Source: JACVRW01 sp963808775
GTDB taxonomy: Bacteria; Actinomycetota; Thermoleophilia; Solirubrobacterales; Thermoleophilaceae
DNA: 64,000 nucleotides
Direction: 5' to 3'
Assembly: GCA_963808775.1 (NCBI GenBank)
Contig: CAWEGR010000005.1
Coordinates: forward strand, 620,001 to 684,000
The notes below the pieces were generated by a model. That model was not told the DNA's origin. It worked only from the letters and a program-made list of their open reading frames with translations, and searched no databases. This document shows, one piece after another, positions 1-8,498 of this stretch; position 1 is the stretch's first letter; each line of letters opens with the position of its first letter. The translations under genes and the position numbers were made by a program.

Positions 1-698
1 AGCGCGGCTACGACCGGGCGATCGACATCTGGGGCGCGGACCATCACGGCTACATGGCGCGCATGCGCGCGGCCTGGGCCGAAATCGGCGGCGAGCCCGA
101 CCGCTTCGAGCTGATCATCATGCAGCTCGTCAACCTCTCCGAGGGGGGCGAGCGCGTCCAGATGTCGAAGCGGGCGGGGGCGATCGTCACGCTCGACGAC
201 CTGCTCGAGGAGATCGGCGTCGACGCCGCGCGCTGGTTCCTGACGGCGCGCTCGAACGACACGACTCTCGACGTGGACCTCGCGCTCGCGCGCAGCCAGT
301 CGCACGACAACCCCGTCTACTACGTGCAGTACGCGCACGCGCGCATCGCCTCGATCCTGCGCAAGGCGGGCGACGAGCGCGTGGGCGCCGCGCTCGAGGC
401 CGACCTTCGGGCGAGCTCGGAGAGCTTCCACCCGAGCGCGCAGGCGCTCGTGAAGAAGCTGCTCGAGCTGCCCGGCGAGGTCCGCGAGTCGGCTGATCGG
501 CGCGCGCCGCACCGGATGACGGTCTACGCGACCGAGACGGCGCAGCACTTCTCGGCCTTCTACCGCGACTGCCGCGTGATCGGCGCCGCCGAGGAGGGCG
601 GCGACGAGGACGTTCGGCTCGCGATCTGCGTGATGGCGAAGCGCGTGCTGGCGCAGGCGCTCGACCTCGTGGGCGTCGAGGCCCCCGAGGCGATGTGA
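1..698 (+). CDS. argS: Arginyl-tRNA synthetase, C-terminal part (5' end outside window)
   Basis: Class I aminoacyl-tRNA synthetase that charges tRNA-Arg in the cytoplasm. The reading frame is open from the first bases and its start lies upstream of the window. The fragment begins with WGADHHGYM, typical of the ArgS catalytic domain, and carries QMSKRAG, the KMSKS-like loop that stabilises the transition state. It then runs into the alpha-helical anticodon-binding (DALR) domain with the usual NPVYYVQYAHAR stretch. It ends with TGA 26 bp before the next gene. Nothing suggests degradation. About 230 codons are visible, less than half of a full ArgS. Confidence 0.95.
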   Translation, partial: RGYDRAIDIWGADHHGYMARMRAAWAEIGGEPDRFELIIMQLVNLSEGGERVQMSKRAGAIVTLDDLLEEIGVDAARWFLTARSNDTTLDVDLALARSQSHDNPVYYVQYAHARIASILRKAGDERVGAALEADLRASSESFHPSAQALVKKLLELPGEVRESADRRAPHRMTVYATETAQHFSAFYRDCRVIGAAEEGGDEDVRLAICVMAKRVLAQALDLVGVEAPEAM

Positions 699-723
699 GC
701 CCTCGCTAGCCTCCCCGCGGCCC

Positions 724-2038
724 ATGCGTCTCGCCCCGATCAGCCTTCTGTGCGCGCTCGCCTGCTCACTCGCGCTCGCCGCTCCCGCGCTTGCCGTCGA
801 CCGCTACGTGCCGATGAAGGCGGCCCCCGGCGCGGGTCCCGCCAAGTACGACAGGGTGTTCGTGCAGCAGCTCGGACCGCGTCGCCACGAGCGCGTTCTG
901 GTGCTCGTGCCCGGCACGAACGGCGGTGCCGGCGGCATGACGCCGGTCGCGCGCGACATCGTGCGCCGGGTGCCGCGCACCCAGGTCTGGATCGTCGACC
1001 GGCGCGAGCAGGCCTTCGAGGACACCTCGGTGTTCGCCGGCCGCGATCCGGCCGCGGCGCAGGACCACTACCTCGGGTTCCAGTACGAGCCGCGTCGAGG
1101 GCAAGGACGCCAAGTACGTGGCCGAGTGGGGCCTCGAACAGCAGCTCGAGGATCTGCGCCGCGTGGTGCTCGCCGCCGGCCGCGGCGGGCGCGACGTGAT
1201 CCTCGGCGGCCACTCCGCGGGCGCCTCGACAGCGGTCGCCTACGCGGCCTGGGATTTCAGGGGCCGAGCGGGACACCGCGACGTCGACGGCCTCGTGCTG
1301 ATCGACGGCGGCCTGCGTGGCTCGTTCAAGGAGGCCGACGCCGACCGGGCGCGGATGGAGCTGGCGGACATCCGCTCCGGCAACGTCTTCCTCGACCTGC
1401 TCGGCATCGGTCTCCCGGAGATCGCCGGCATCTTCGCCCAGGTGGGCGCGCTCTGGGCCTACGAGCGCCCCGACGAGCCGTCCGTGCTGCAGGACTTTCC
1501 GCTGCTCCCCGCGATCTTCAAGGCGCCGGTGCGCGTCACGAACGAGGCCCAGTTCGGCTACGCCTTCGACGCGACCACGTCGCCCGACGCTCTCGAGCTG
1601 ATCCGGATCCGCTCGGGCGGGCTCGCCGAGTCGGGTGACCCGCGCGGCTGGGTCGACTCCGAGCTGACGCCGATCCGCCGCTTCGCGCGCGCCTACGCGG
1701 CCGACGCCCCCAACGCCACCGAGTGGTACTACCCGCGGCGGCTCCTGCTCGACATCGACGCCGCGAGCGACGTGCGCATGAACGCCGCGGCGCGGGTGCT
1801 CGGGCTGCGTCTGACGCACGGCCGGGAGATCGACCTGCCGCTCTACGCGTACGGGACCGACCTCACGGACGGGCGCGTCGAGCGCGGCGCCCGCTCGCTG
1901 GCGCGCTTCGCCCGCATCAGCCGGCCGACCGTGGTGAGCGACCCGAACGCGAGCCACCTCGACCCGCTGTCCGCGAGCCCGGGGAAGAACCGCTTCCTCA
2001 AGACCGTCGTGCCGTTCCTGAAGCGCCTCGCGCGCTGA
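724..2038 (+). CDS. Secreted alpha/beta-hydrolase, one frame change near 1095
   Basis: Probable exported esterase or lipase-like hydrolase; the substrate cannot be read from sequence. The product starts with a signal peptide (hydrophobic residues 4-24 ending at ALA-VDR), then LVLVPGTNGGAGGM, which resembles the oxyanion-hole strand. After the frame change it shows ILGGHSAGAST, the GxSxG nucleophile elbow, and near the end PNASHLDP, where the catalytic histidine is expected. The frame changes at about 1095 between QYEPR and VEGKDAKYVAEWG. Restoring one lost CG pair there gives one continuous protein of about 437 residues. This could be a real pseudogene or an assembly indel. The MFS gene follows after 3 bp. 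Confidence 0.75.
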
Positions 2039-2041
2039 GGC

Positions 2042-3205
2042 ATGGACGCGCGGGCAGTCAGCCGCGCTCGCCTCGCGATCACCGCCGTCTTCTTCTTCAA
2101 CGGCGTGCTGTTCGCCTCGATGTTCGCGCGGCTGCCGGCGATCCAGGACCGGACGGGCGTGAGCGACGGCGCGCTCGGCCTCGCGCTCCTGTGCGCGATG
2201 CTCGGGCTGATCGTGAGCCAGGTCGCGGCAGGCGCGCTCGTGACGCGGCATGGCAGCAGGACGATCGTGATCGCCGGGCTGTGCGGCTGGTCGCTCGCGC
2301 TCCTCCCGGTGGCCTTCAGCGAGTCGTTCGCCGTGCTGGCCGCGGGTCTGGCGCTGATCGGCTTCACGAACGGCTTCCTCGACGTGGCCATGAACGTTCA
2401 CGGCCTCACGGTCGAGCGGCAGCTCACCAGGCCGATCTTCACCGGCCTGCACGCCGGCTTCTCCTTCGGCGGGCTCACCGGCGCGGGCCTCGCGGCGCTG
2501 GCGGCCGCGGCGGGCCTCGAGGTGACCCCGCAGCTGATCGGGGCAGCGGTCGTCACGCTCGTGATGGCCGCCCTCGTCTCGCGCGCGCTGCTCCCGGCCG
2601 CGGTCGACGCCGCGCCGGAGGGGCCGCTGCTCGCGGTGCCCACCCGCGGCCTGCTCGCGCTGGGCGCGCTCGCGTTCTGCACGCTGCTCGCGGAGGGCGC
2701 GATCCAGGACTGGGGCGCCGTCTACCTCGCCGGCGGGATCGGCACCTCCGATGCCGCGGCCGCCGCCGGCCTCGCCGCCTACTCGCTGACGATGGGCGTG
2801 GGCCGGCTGCTCGGCGACGGCCTGGCCGAGCGGATCGGCCCGGCGCGGCTCGCGCGCGGAGGCGGGATCGTCTCGACGCTCGGCATGGCGCTCGCGCTCT
2901 CCACGAGCTCTCCGGCGCCGACCGTGCTCGGCTATGCGATCGCCGGCCTCGGGCTCGCGACGCTGTTCCCGCTGGCGCTGAAGGCCGCGCCGGCGCACGG
3001 GGAGAGCACGGGGCCGTCCGTGGCGGCCGTCGCGGGCTGCGGCTACCTCGGGCTGCTCACCGGTCCGCCCCTGATCGGCGGCAGCGCCGAGCTCGCGGGC
3101 CTGCGCGGGGCGCTCGTGATCGTCGTGGTGATGTGCGCCGCGAGCGCCCTCCTCGCCGCGGGCGTGCGCGAGCCGGTGCGTTCCAGCGACAGCCGCCACG
3201 GGTAG
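2042..3205 (+). CDS. MFS transporter, first of a tandem pair
   Basis: Inner-membrane major facilitator superfamily protein of 387 residues with about 12 hydrophobic segments and no recognisable substrate signature. It shares with its downstream neighbour the strings FSRLPAIQ/FARLPAIQ near residue 22, GALGLALLC near 40 and DVAMNVHGLTVER near 115, so the two genes arose by tandem duplication. DVAMN followed by HG is common in the Fucose/sugar-like and YbjJ-type MFS families, so a YbjJ-like role is possible. ATG start 3 bp after the hydrolase stop suggests co-transcription. Confidence 0.85.
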   Translation: MDARAVSRARLAITAVFFFNGVLFASMFARLPAIQDRTGVSDGALGLALLCAMLGLIVSQVAAGALVTRHGSRTIVIAGLCGWSLALLPVAFSESFAVLAAGLALIGFTNGFLDVAMNVHGLTVERQLTRPIFTGLHAGFSFGGLTGAGLAALAAAAGLEVTPQLIGAAVVTLVMAALVSRALLPAAVDAAPEGPLLAVPTRGLLALGALAFCTLLAEGAIQDWGAVYLAGGIGTSDAAAAAGLAAYSLTMGVGRLLGDGLAERIGPARLARGGGIVSTLGMALALSTSSPAPTVLGYAIAGLGLATLFPLALKAAPAHGESTGPSVAAVAGCGYLGLLTGPPLIGGSAELAGLRGALVIVVVMCAASALLAAGVREPVRSSDSRHG

Positions 3206-3215
3206 CCGTTCTCGC

Positions 3216-4358
3216 ATGAGCGCAGGGCGCCGCGCGCGGGTCGCGATCACGGTGGTGTTCGCCCTGAACGGGGCGCTGTTCGCCACGATCTTCTCGCGCC
3301 TGCCGGCGATCCAGGAGCGCGTGGACATCGGCGAGGGCGCGCTCGGGCTCGCGCTGCTCTGCTCGATGCTCGGCCTGCTCGCGAGCCAGCTGGTCTCGGG
3401 CGCTCTGGTGGCTCGGCTCGGCAGCCGGCCCGTGGTTGTCGGCGGGGCGCTCGGCTACGCGCTCGGGCTGGTGCCGGTCGCCTTCTCGACCTCGTTTGGA
3501 GCGCTCGCGCTGTCGCTCGCGGCCGTCGGGTTCGCGAACGGGATGCTCGACGTGGCGATGAACGTGCACGGTCTGACGGTCGAGCGGCGGCTCGGACGCC
3601 CGATCCTGTCGACGCTGCACGCGGCGTTCTCGTTCGGCGCACTCGGAGGATCCCTGCTCGGCGGGGCGCTCGCCGGAGCGGGCCTGAGCGTGCCCGCGCA
3701 TCTGTGCGCCGTGTCGGCCGCCGGGGTCCTGACCGTGGTCGCGGTCACCCGCTTCCTCCTCGAGCCCGCGGCGGACTCCGCGCCCGAGGGCCCCCTGTTC
3801 GCCCTGCCGACCCGCGCGCTCGCGCTCGTCGGGCTGTTCGCGTTCTCGGTGCTGCTCTCGGAGGGCGCGGTCAACGACTGGGCGGCGATCTACCTCTCGG
3901 ACGAGGTCGGGACGAGCGAGGCGCTCGCGGCCGGCGGGCTGGCCGCCTTCTCGCTGACGATGGGCATCGGCAGGCTTGCCGGCGACAGGCTGAACGAGCG
4001 GTTCGGGCCGCGTCGGCTCGCGCGCGGCGGCGCCTCGCTCGCCGCCGTCGGGCTCCTGATCTCGCTGGGCGCGGCCACCCCCGGCTCTGCTCTGCTCGGA
4101 TTCGCATGCGCCGGGCTCGGGCTCGCCGCGCTGTTCCCGGTCGCGCTCCGCGCGGCTGCCGCACGCGGAGCGGCCGAGGGGCCGGCGGTGGCGGCGGTCT
4201 CCGCGGTCGGCTATCTCGGCTTCCTGGCCGGACCGCCGGCGATCGGCGGCCTCGCGGAGCTGCTCGGGCTGCGCTCCGCGCTCGTCCTCGTCGTGGCCCT
4301 CTGCGCGCTCGCCGCAGCCCTCGCCGGGGCGGTGCGGGCGCCGGTCAGATCTCGTTGA
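3216..4358 (+). CDS. MFS transporter, second of a tandem pair
   Basis: Membrane transporter of 380 residues, paralogous along its whole length to the preceding gene (GALGLALLC, DVAMNVHGLTVER, PEGPLFALPTRAL and SLTMGIGRLAGD all have close counterparts there). About 12 transmembrane segments are visible. Transport direction and substrate are unknown. The gene begins 10 bp after its paralogue and its last 14 bp overlap the convergent ccdA gene, so this is the end of the plus-strand unit. Two diverging copies suggest two related substrates or a heteromer; neither can be settled from sequence. Confidence 0.85.
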   Translation: MSAGRRARVAITVVFALNGALFATIFSRLPAIQERVDIGEGALGLALLCSMLGLLASQLVSGALVARLGSRPVVVGGALGYALGLVPVAFSTSFGALALSLAAVGFANGMLDVAMNVHGLTVERRLGRPILSTLHAAFSFGALGGSLLGGALAGAGLSVPAHLCAVSAAGVLTVVAVTRFLLEPAADSAPEGPLFALPTRALALVGLFAFSVLLSEGAVNDWAAIYLSDEVGTSEALAAGGLAAFSLTMGIGRLAGDRLNERFGPRRLARGGASLAAVGLLISLGAATPGSALLGFACAGLGLAALFPVALRAAAARGAAEGPAVAAVSAVGYLGFLAGPPAIGGLAELLGLRSALVLVVALCALAAALAGAVRAPVRSR

Positions 4359-5094
4359 AGAAGTTGATTCCGAGGTCATCCATGAGCTGGAGTGCCTCGG
4401 AGTTCAGGCGGAACAGCTCGTTCGTGTAGAGCAGGACACCCATCACGATCAGAACCAGCCCGGAGATCACCGTGATCACCGCGTAGTGGTTGCGGAAGAA
4501 GCGGAAGAAGCCCTGGAAGCGAGTGAAGGCGAGCGCGCTCAGGATGAACGGGACGGCCAGGCCGAGCGAGTAGAACGCGAGCAGCACGCCGCCCCGGCCG
4601 ACGGTGTCCTCGGTCGAGGCCGCCGTGAGGATCGCGCCGAGCGTCGGCCCCGTGCAGGGCAGCCAGGCGACGGCGAACGCGAGCCCGGCGATGATCGGGC
4701 CGCCCGTGTGGGCCTTCCGCATGAGCTGCTCGGGGCGCCACTCGCGGTTGAGCTTCGGCAGGAACAGCATCGCGATGAACAGCGTGCCGAGCACGATCAG
4801 GATGATTCCCGAGATCTGCCGGAGCAGCTGGCGATGGTCGTTCAGCGTCTGGCCGAGGCCCGTGGCGGTCATGCCGAGCGCGACGAACATCGCCGTGAAC
4901 GCGAGGCAGAACAGAATCGCGGGCCCGAGCACCTGGTAGCGGCCGCGCCCCTCCTGGATGTCGGCGAACGAGACGCCGCTGATCGTGGACAGATAGCCCG
5001 GCACAAGCGGCAGCACGCACGGCGACACGAACGAGATGAAGCCGACCGCGAACGCGGCGAAGACCGTGGCGTCGACCGTGTCCTGCGCGATCAC
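4345..5094 (-). CDS. ccdA: Cytochrome c biogenesis thiol-disulfide membrane protein CcdA
   Basis: Carries reducing equivalents across the membrane to periplasmic-side thioredoxin-like proteins that keep apocytochrome c cysteines reduced. The product (about 249 residues) has six hydrophobic segments. The two reactive cysteines appear in VSPCVLPLVPGYLS at the N-terminus and AWLPCTGPTLGAIL in the middle, both DsbD/CcdA family signatures. The GTG start at 5094 overlaps the stop of ccmH as GTGA, which fits translational coupling. It is the last gene of a TlpA-CcmH-CcdA operon, and its 3' end overlaps the convergent MFS gene. Confidence 0.9.
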   Translation of the reverse strand: MIAQDTVDATVFAAFAVGFISFVSPCVLPLVPGYLSTISGVSFADIQEGRGRYQVLGPAILFCLAFTAMFVALGMTATGLGQTLNDHRQLLRQISGIILIVLGTLFIAMLFLPKLNREWRPEQLMRKAHTGGPIIAGLAFAVAWLPCTGPTLGAILTAASTEDTVGRGGVLLAFYSLGLAVPFILSALAFTRFQGFFRFFRNHYAVITVISGLVLIVMGVLLYTNELFRLNSEALQLMDDLGINFFNEI

Positions 5095-5577
5095 AGCTCG
5101 TAGCGCTCCATGTCCTCGTCGAGCCTTCCCGTTCCGGCGGGCTCGCCCGGCACGGCCGGCGCGGCGCTCCCGGGGCCGCGCCGCTTCCAGCGCAGCGTGG
5201 CGAGGACGATGCCGCCCGCGGCGAGGGCGATCGCGAGGGCCGGTATCTGCGTAGACGAGCACGTCGCCGAGGTCGTCGTCGCCGGCGGCGTCGTCGCCCG
5301 GGAGCGCGAGCACGCCCTCGCCGAACTCGGCCACGAGTGCGCGCTTGACCTGCTCCTCCGAGCGGCAGTCGGCGATCAGGTCCTCGATGAACGCGCGCTC
5401 GCGCTGCGCCTGCGGCGACTCGGTCGCGAGGCCGAGCGGGGTGCCGCAGACCGGGCACATGACCTCGTCCTCGATCTCGGCGAGCGTGGTGCGGGGACAG
5501 GTCTGGGCGAGAGCGGAGGCGGGGAACGCGAGCAGGAGCGCGCACGCCGCGAGGGCTCCCGTCAGCCGGCGTCTCAC
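5091..5577 (-). CDS. ccmH: CcmH-like cytochrome c maturation protein, frame change near 5250
   Basis: Small membrane-anchored thiol oxidoreductase that helps reduce apocytochrome c before heme ligation. It has a signal peptide ending at ALAQ, then EVMCPVCGTPLG with the redox pair C41 and C44, and an ERAFIEDLIADC helix typical of CcmH. After DVLVYA the frame changes at about 5250. In the next frame the sequence reads QIPALAIALAAGGIVLATL, a good membrane anchor, and ends ERYEL just before ccdA. The full protein is about 161 residues. The break most likely reflects a single-base indel. It overlaps the TlpA gene by 4 bp and ccdA by 4 bp. Confidence 0.8.
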
Positions 5578-6125
5578 GAGCTCCGGAGGAGCGGCGCGAC
5601 CTCCGCCTCCATGAATTCCTCGTCGACCGCGCCGCGCCTCACGGCGGTGATCGAGCCGTCACGGTCGATCACGAAGGTCTCGGGGAGCTGCGCGACGCCG
5701 TACTCCGACATCACCTCGCCGTCTCGGTCCTTCAGCATCGGGTAGCTCAGCTTGAACTCGTCGATGAAGTCCTGGGCATCGCCGGTCAGGTCCTGCACGT
5801 CGATGCCGAGCACGACGCCGCCACGGCCCGCGATGCGGCGCTGCCAGTCCTCGAGCAAAGGCGACTCGTCACGGCACGGCGGGCACCAGGAGGCCCAGAA
5901 GTTGAGGACCACGACCTGCCCGCGGTAGTCGGAGAGGGTCTGCTCGGAGCCGCCGTCGAGGGTGGGGAGGGTGAAGTCGCTGGCCTGCTGCGGATCGCCG
6001 CTCTCGAGCGCGTCCTCGACCCCGCGGTCGGGCTCTGTCTGCGCGAGCCCGTAAGCGAGCAGCGCGAGCAGCGCGAGAACGACGCAGATCGCGGCGAGCG
6101 GAACCGGGGCGAGGACTCTCCTCAT
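5574..6125 (-). CDS. TlpA/ResA-type membrane-anchored thioredoxin
   Basis: Extracytoplasmic thiol-disulfide reductase, probably for apocytochrome c. The 183-residue product has an N-terminal anchor (about residues 8-28), a redoxin domain and the active site NFWASWCPPCRDESP with C81 and C84, the CPPC form common in TlpA and ResA. It also has the conserved cis-proline region QLPETFVIDRDG. It is the first gene of the minus-strand operon with ccmH and ccdA (4-bp overlap), so it is likely to pass electrons from CcdA to cytochrome c cysteines. A CcmG-like label would be equally acceptable. Confidence 0.88.
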   Translation of the reverse strand: MRRVLAPVPLAAICVVLALLALLAYGLAQTEPDRGVEDALESGDPQQASDFTLPTLDGGSEQTLSDYRGQVVVLNFWASWCPPCRDESPLLEDWQRRIAGRGGVVLGIDVQDLTGDAQDFIDEFKLSYPMLKDRDGEVMSEYGVAQLPETFVIDRDGSITAVRRGAVDEEFMEAEVAPLLRSS

Positions 6126-6171
6126 AAGGCTCGGCGAACCTTAGAAGGGCGTCCCCGCCCCGATGGGCGGC

Positions 6172-6840
6172 TCAGCGGCTGACGAGCAGCTCCCAGTTCC
6201 AGGTGCAGGTGGGCCCACGCGGCGGGTGTGGACGCGCAGGCGGGCATGCGTGCTCGCCGCTCGCCGCGGACAGCTCGACGAGCGCAGGGCCCGTGCCCGG
6301 CCGTCGCGGCGTAGCCGATGTCGGCGCCCGGAGCGGCGTCGAGGTAGTCATGCCCGACGGGCGACCCGTCGTCGAGGTACGGTCCGGTGGACGTCCTGGT
6401 TCGACGCGGTGGTGTTGCGGTAGCGCGCATCGGCGTTGGCGGCGCCGCAGGTGAAGCTCGAAGCTGCCGACGGGTGTCTCGAGGGTGCGGAGGTTTCGGG
6501 TCGGCGTCGGCGCGGACCGGTGGTCGCGACCCGCGCTCAGCGTGACCTTGCCGTCGGCGAAGTCGAGCAGCTTCATGCCCGTCGAGCGTTGCCGGCGTCG
6601 TCAGCCTTCTTCGCCGCTCGGCACCTTCCCGAGACGCGACTCGCGCACGTGCGCGCCGGTGATGATGTTGCGCTTGATGTGCTTCGGCCCGATGGCGCGC
6701 TTCTTGATGCTCTTGCCGCCGATCAGGCTCGAGACGCCCGCCCGGATCGGCTCGGCATACGAGCTGCCGGTGAGCGCCGCGAACAGGGCAAGCATGGCGA
6801 TGAGGAGTGCCGGCGACGGTCGTGTGAATCTGCGTGACAT
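6172..6840 (-). pseudogene. Decayed secreted protein gene of a Thermoleophilia-type family
   Basis: The first 79 codons read as a signal peptide (RPSPALLIAMLALFAALTG, then SSYA) followed by GGKSIKKRAIGPKHIKRNI, a pattern abundant in Solirubrobacterales-type genomes as secreted proteins of unknown role. The frame then stops at 6601. Further downstream, pieces of one protein appear in three frames: ATLDGHEAA, FADGKVTLSAG, TPVGSFEL, TCGAANADARYRNTTASNQ, YLDDGSPVGHDYLD and finally GPTCTWNWELLVSR before a stop at 6172. At least four frame changes are needed to join them. This is too many for one sequencing slip, so either the gene has decayed or local sequence quality is poor. Confidence 0.6.
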
Positions 6841-7268
6841 CTGAGAACCTCTCTTCCGTGAATGAAGGGGACTTCACAGAGCCAACCGGCGAGGCCGCGC
6901 CGGATTACGGTGGAGGCGCGCAGGGTCCGTTCAAGCTCGACGACATGCGCTTCAGCCCGACGGCGGCGCTGTTCGAGGGCCGGCTCCATTCGACGGCCGA
7001 GATCTCGGTGTTCGTCACCTGGACGCCACCGGGCCGCTTCGTGAGCCTGCACGTCCACCCCTACACCGAGACGTTCCTTCTGCTCGAGGGTCGCGGGCGC
7101 TGGACGGCGGGCGAGACGGTCGTCGAGATGGAGCCCGAACAGCTGCTCGTGGTGCCGCCCGAGACGCCGCACGGCTTCCGCAACACCGGCGACTCGCCGC
7201 TGCTCGTGGTGTCGATCCACGAGTCGGGCAGGCTCGAGCAGGAGTTCTCCGAGGACGAGCCTGCCTAG
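6834..7268 (+). CDS. Cupin domain protein
   Basis: Single small beta-barrel cupin of up to 144 residues. Motif 1 reads SLHVHPYTETFLLLEGRG (two His and a Glu for metal binding) and motif 2 reads PPETPHGFRNTG. Such stand-alone cupins can be isomerases, dioxygenases or binding proteins; the substrate cannot be assigned. The earliest start (GTG 6834) overlaps the 5' end of the divergent decayed gene, leaving no promoter space, so GTG 6858 may be the real start. The tRNA-Gly gene follows 41 bp downstream. Confidence 0.8.
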   Translation: MTSENLSSVNEGDFTEPTGEAAPDYGGGAQGPFKLDDMRFSPTAALFEGRLHSTAEISVFVTWTPPGRFVSLHVHPYTETFLLLEGRGRWTAGETVVEMEPEQLLVVPPETPHGFRNTGDSPLLVVSIHESGRLEQEFSEDEPA

Positions 7269-7309
7269 GCCTCGGGAGCCCGCCGGCCGGGGCTAGACTG
7301 GGGCCCTTC

Positions 7310-7382
7310 GCGGACGTAGCTCAGTTGGTAGAGCGTCGGCTTCCCAAGCCGAAGGTCGCGGGTTCGAGACCCGTCGTCCGCT
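7310..7382 (+). tRNA. tRNA-Gly (anticodon CCC)
   Basis: A full cloverleaf can be drawn by eye: acceptor GCGGACG pairing with CGTCCGC, D stem GCTC/GAGC, anticodon stem TCGGC/GCCGA with loop TTCCCAA giving anticodon CCC, and T stem GCGGG/CCCGT with loop TTCGAGA. No CCA is encoded. The gene reads GGG codons. Its 3' part from 7337 to 7383 is repeated exactly at 10944-10990, so the gene doubles as the attachment site of the island that follows and remains intact after integration. Confidence 0.97.
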
Positions 7383-7383
7383 T
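7337..7383 (+). repeat. Left attachment site: 47-bp direct repeat inside tRNA-Gly
   Basis: Begins in the anticodon stem and runs through the T arm and 3' acceptor to one base past the discriminator. It is identical over all 47 bases to 10944-10990 in the same orientation. The match stops at both flanks (t7336 against g10943, t7384 against c10991), so the boundary is sharp. Confidence 0.9.
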
Positions 7384-7873
7384 TTCACTCTGGGAGCGGC
7401 TTTGCGGCCGATGACGCAGGGTTCCGCGTCATGGGCCGTGGCCCACTGGTGGCCCAAACGGTCTCAGGAATGCGAGGGGCGTCGTCCCGGCCCCTCCGCA
7501 GTCTCGGCGTCAGAGCATGCACGGTCGGCTCTGATTCACCGCCGCACTACCGACAGTTGCAGGAGATCGTACCCGCTGCTGCGGCCCTGCCATGCGCATC
7601 TCAGCGCCCGAGATGCACAACATGGAGATCTACGCGGTGCGCGCCGGGGCCGGGCCGCGCTCCTCGACCGCCACCGGGACGCCCTCGATCACCACGGTCG
7701 TGTAAATCGGCTCATGTCGCCATCAACAATCTGGGCGGTCAGGGTCTCCCCGCTCTCCTGCAGTCGATGTACCGCATTTGCACCAAATACGCACTTCGGC
7801 ATTGCGTGGTGCCTCCAAAGGCGTTACGGCTATGGCGTAGCTCTCACCCGCTCGTACCCGAAGAGGAGGAGAG
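7384..7873. other. 490-bp gap at the left end of the island
   Basis: Holds the paired short repeat at 7439-7460. No convincing gene is seen on either strand. A 37-residue reading frame at 7592-7705 (starting MRISAPEMHNMEIYAVRAG) could be the remains of a gene, but it has no clear ribosome binding site or homologue that can be recognised. Confidence 0.5.
7439..7460 (+). repeat. Paired short repeat near left end (possible integrase arm site)
   Basis: TGGCCCA, four bases (ctgg), then TGGCCCAAACG. The same arrangement with a different four-base spacer (atcc) is found at 10798-10819 in the same orientation. It lies 56 bp inside the left attachment core. Position at both ends and the tandem half-sites resemble arm-type binding sites of lambda-like tyrosine recombinases; this is inference. 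Confidence 0.6.
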
Positions 7874-8251
7874 ATGAAGGTTTGGACCGCACTGAGTGCG
7901 ACGCTATGCACCGTCGCCCTGATCGCCGTAGCCGCCGTCCCGGCTTCGGCCCGCGTGCCGGACGGTCAAGGTTTGGCGATCTTCGGCGTGTTTGACTGTG
8001 GAGACTTCGACGCTGAGGTATACGGAGCACCCGCCGTGGGAGCCTCCAATGCCTACCTGCTCGACCCTGACGGGAACGGCCCGCACGTCGTCGCGAGGCG
8101 CTTCGAATTCGCGTCTGCTGAGGGCGAAATTTTCTTCGAGAAGAACTTCGGCAAGAAGGCCCGCCTGACCACGTTCGAGTGCACGCAGACGGGAGAGTTG
8201 TTCGGGGATGTCTTCATCCTGACGGTCGCGGTCGTTCCACCAAAGTCGTAG
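7874..8251 (+). CDS. Small secreted protein of unknown function
   Basis: Product of 125 residues with a classical signal peptide (MKVWTALSATLCTVALIAVA, cleavage likely after ASA). The ATG has a strong ribosome binding site (GAGGAGGAG) directly upstream, which supports expression. The mature part has two cysteines (FDCGDF near 40 and FECTQTG near 103) that could form a disulfide. No family is recognised. It is island cargo. A 9-bp perfect stem-loop follows 10 bp after the stop. Confidence 0.75.
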   Translation: MKVWTALSATLCTVALIAVAAVPASARVPDGQGLAIFGVFDCGDFDAEVYGAPAVGASNAYLLDPDGNGPHVVARRFEFASAEGEIFFEKNFGKKARLTTFECTQTGELFGDVFILTVAVVPPKS

Positions 8252-8261
8252 CTCAAAGTTT

Positions 8262-8291
8262 GCGGAGAGCATCCTGTGGGGCGCTCTCCGC
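8262..8291 (+). terminator. Stem-loop, probable terminator
   Basis: Perfect 9-bp inverted repeat GCGGAGAGC / GCTCTCCGC with a 12-nt loop, 10 bp after the stop of the secreted-protein gene. No T-run follows, as is common in high-GC actinobacteria. Confidence 0.55.
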
Positions 8292-8359
8292 CGGTGGGCG
8301 CGAGGGGGCGGCTAAGGCTGCCCCTGCCCCGAAAACAAGGTGCGACGAGTCGGGAAGGC

Positions 8360-8403
8360 TCAGCGCTCCCGGCGCGCGGCAAGTTCGTCGAAGTTGTCGA
8401 GCG
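8360..8403 (-). pseudogene. Duplicated C-terminal scrap of the ribbon-helix-helix-like gene
   Basis: On the minus strand this stretch reads PLDNFDELAARRER followed by TGA. The intact gene 0.8 kb away ends PLDRFDELAARRER. The DNA is also clearly similar (compare 9181-9224). Only the tail of the second copy remains; upstream the similarity fades after about 20 codons. It records a past duplication inside the island. Confidence 0.55.
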
Positions 8404-8428
8404 GTGATGCGTGCCCGTTCCGGCGTGC

Positions 8429-8444
8429 CCACCCGAACGGGTGG
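8429..8444. promoter_or_regulatory. 16-bp palindrome upstream of the membrane protein gene
   Basis: CCACCCG-AA-CGGGTGG, a perfect inverted repeat 54 bp before the ATG at 8499. It could be an operator or a short hairpin. There is no second copy in the window that would support either reading. Confidence 0.3.
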
Positions 8445-8498
8445 ACCTGGCCCAATTAGGGGCGTAGGGTGGAAATACCCCTGGCCCAAGGAGGGCAC

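Noticed and set aside
740..3328. Long minus-strand open frame (862 codons) over the hydrolase and MFS genes
   Set aside because: Arg- and His-rich low-complexity translation typical of the antisense of high-GC genes; the plus-strand genes have clear families.
4345..5577. CcmH-CcdA fusion protein
   Set aside because: The single frame results from a frame change in ccmH; the natural stop and a GTGA-coupled ccdA start are visible at 5091-5094.
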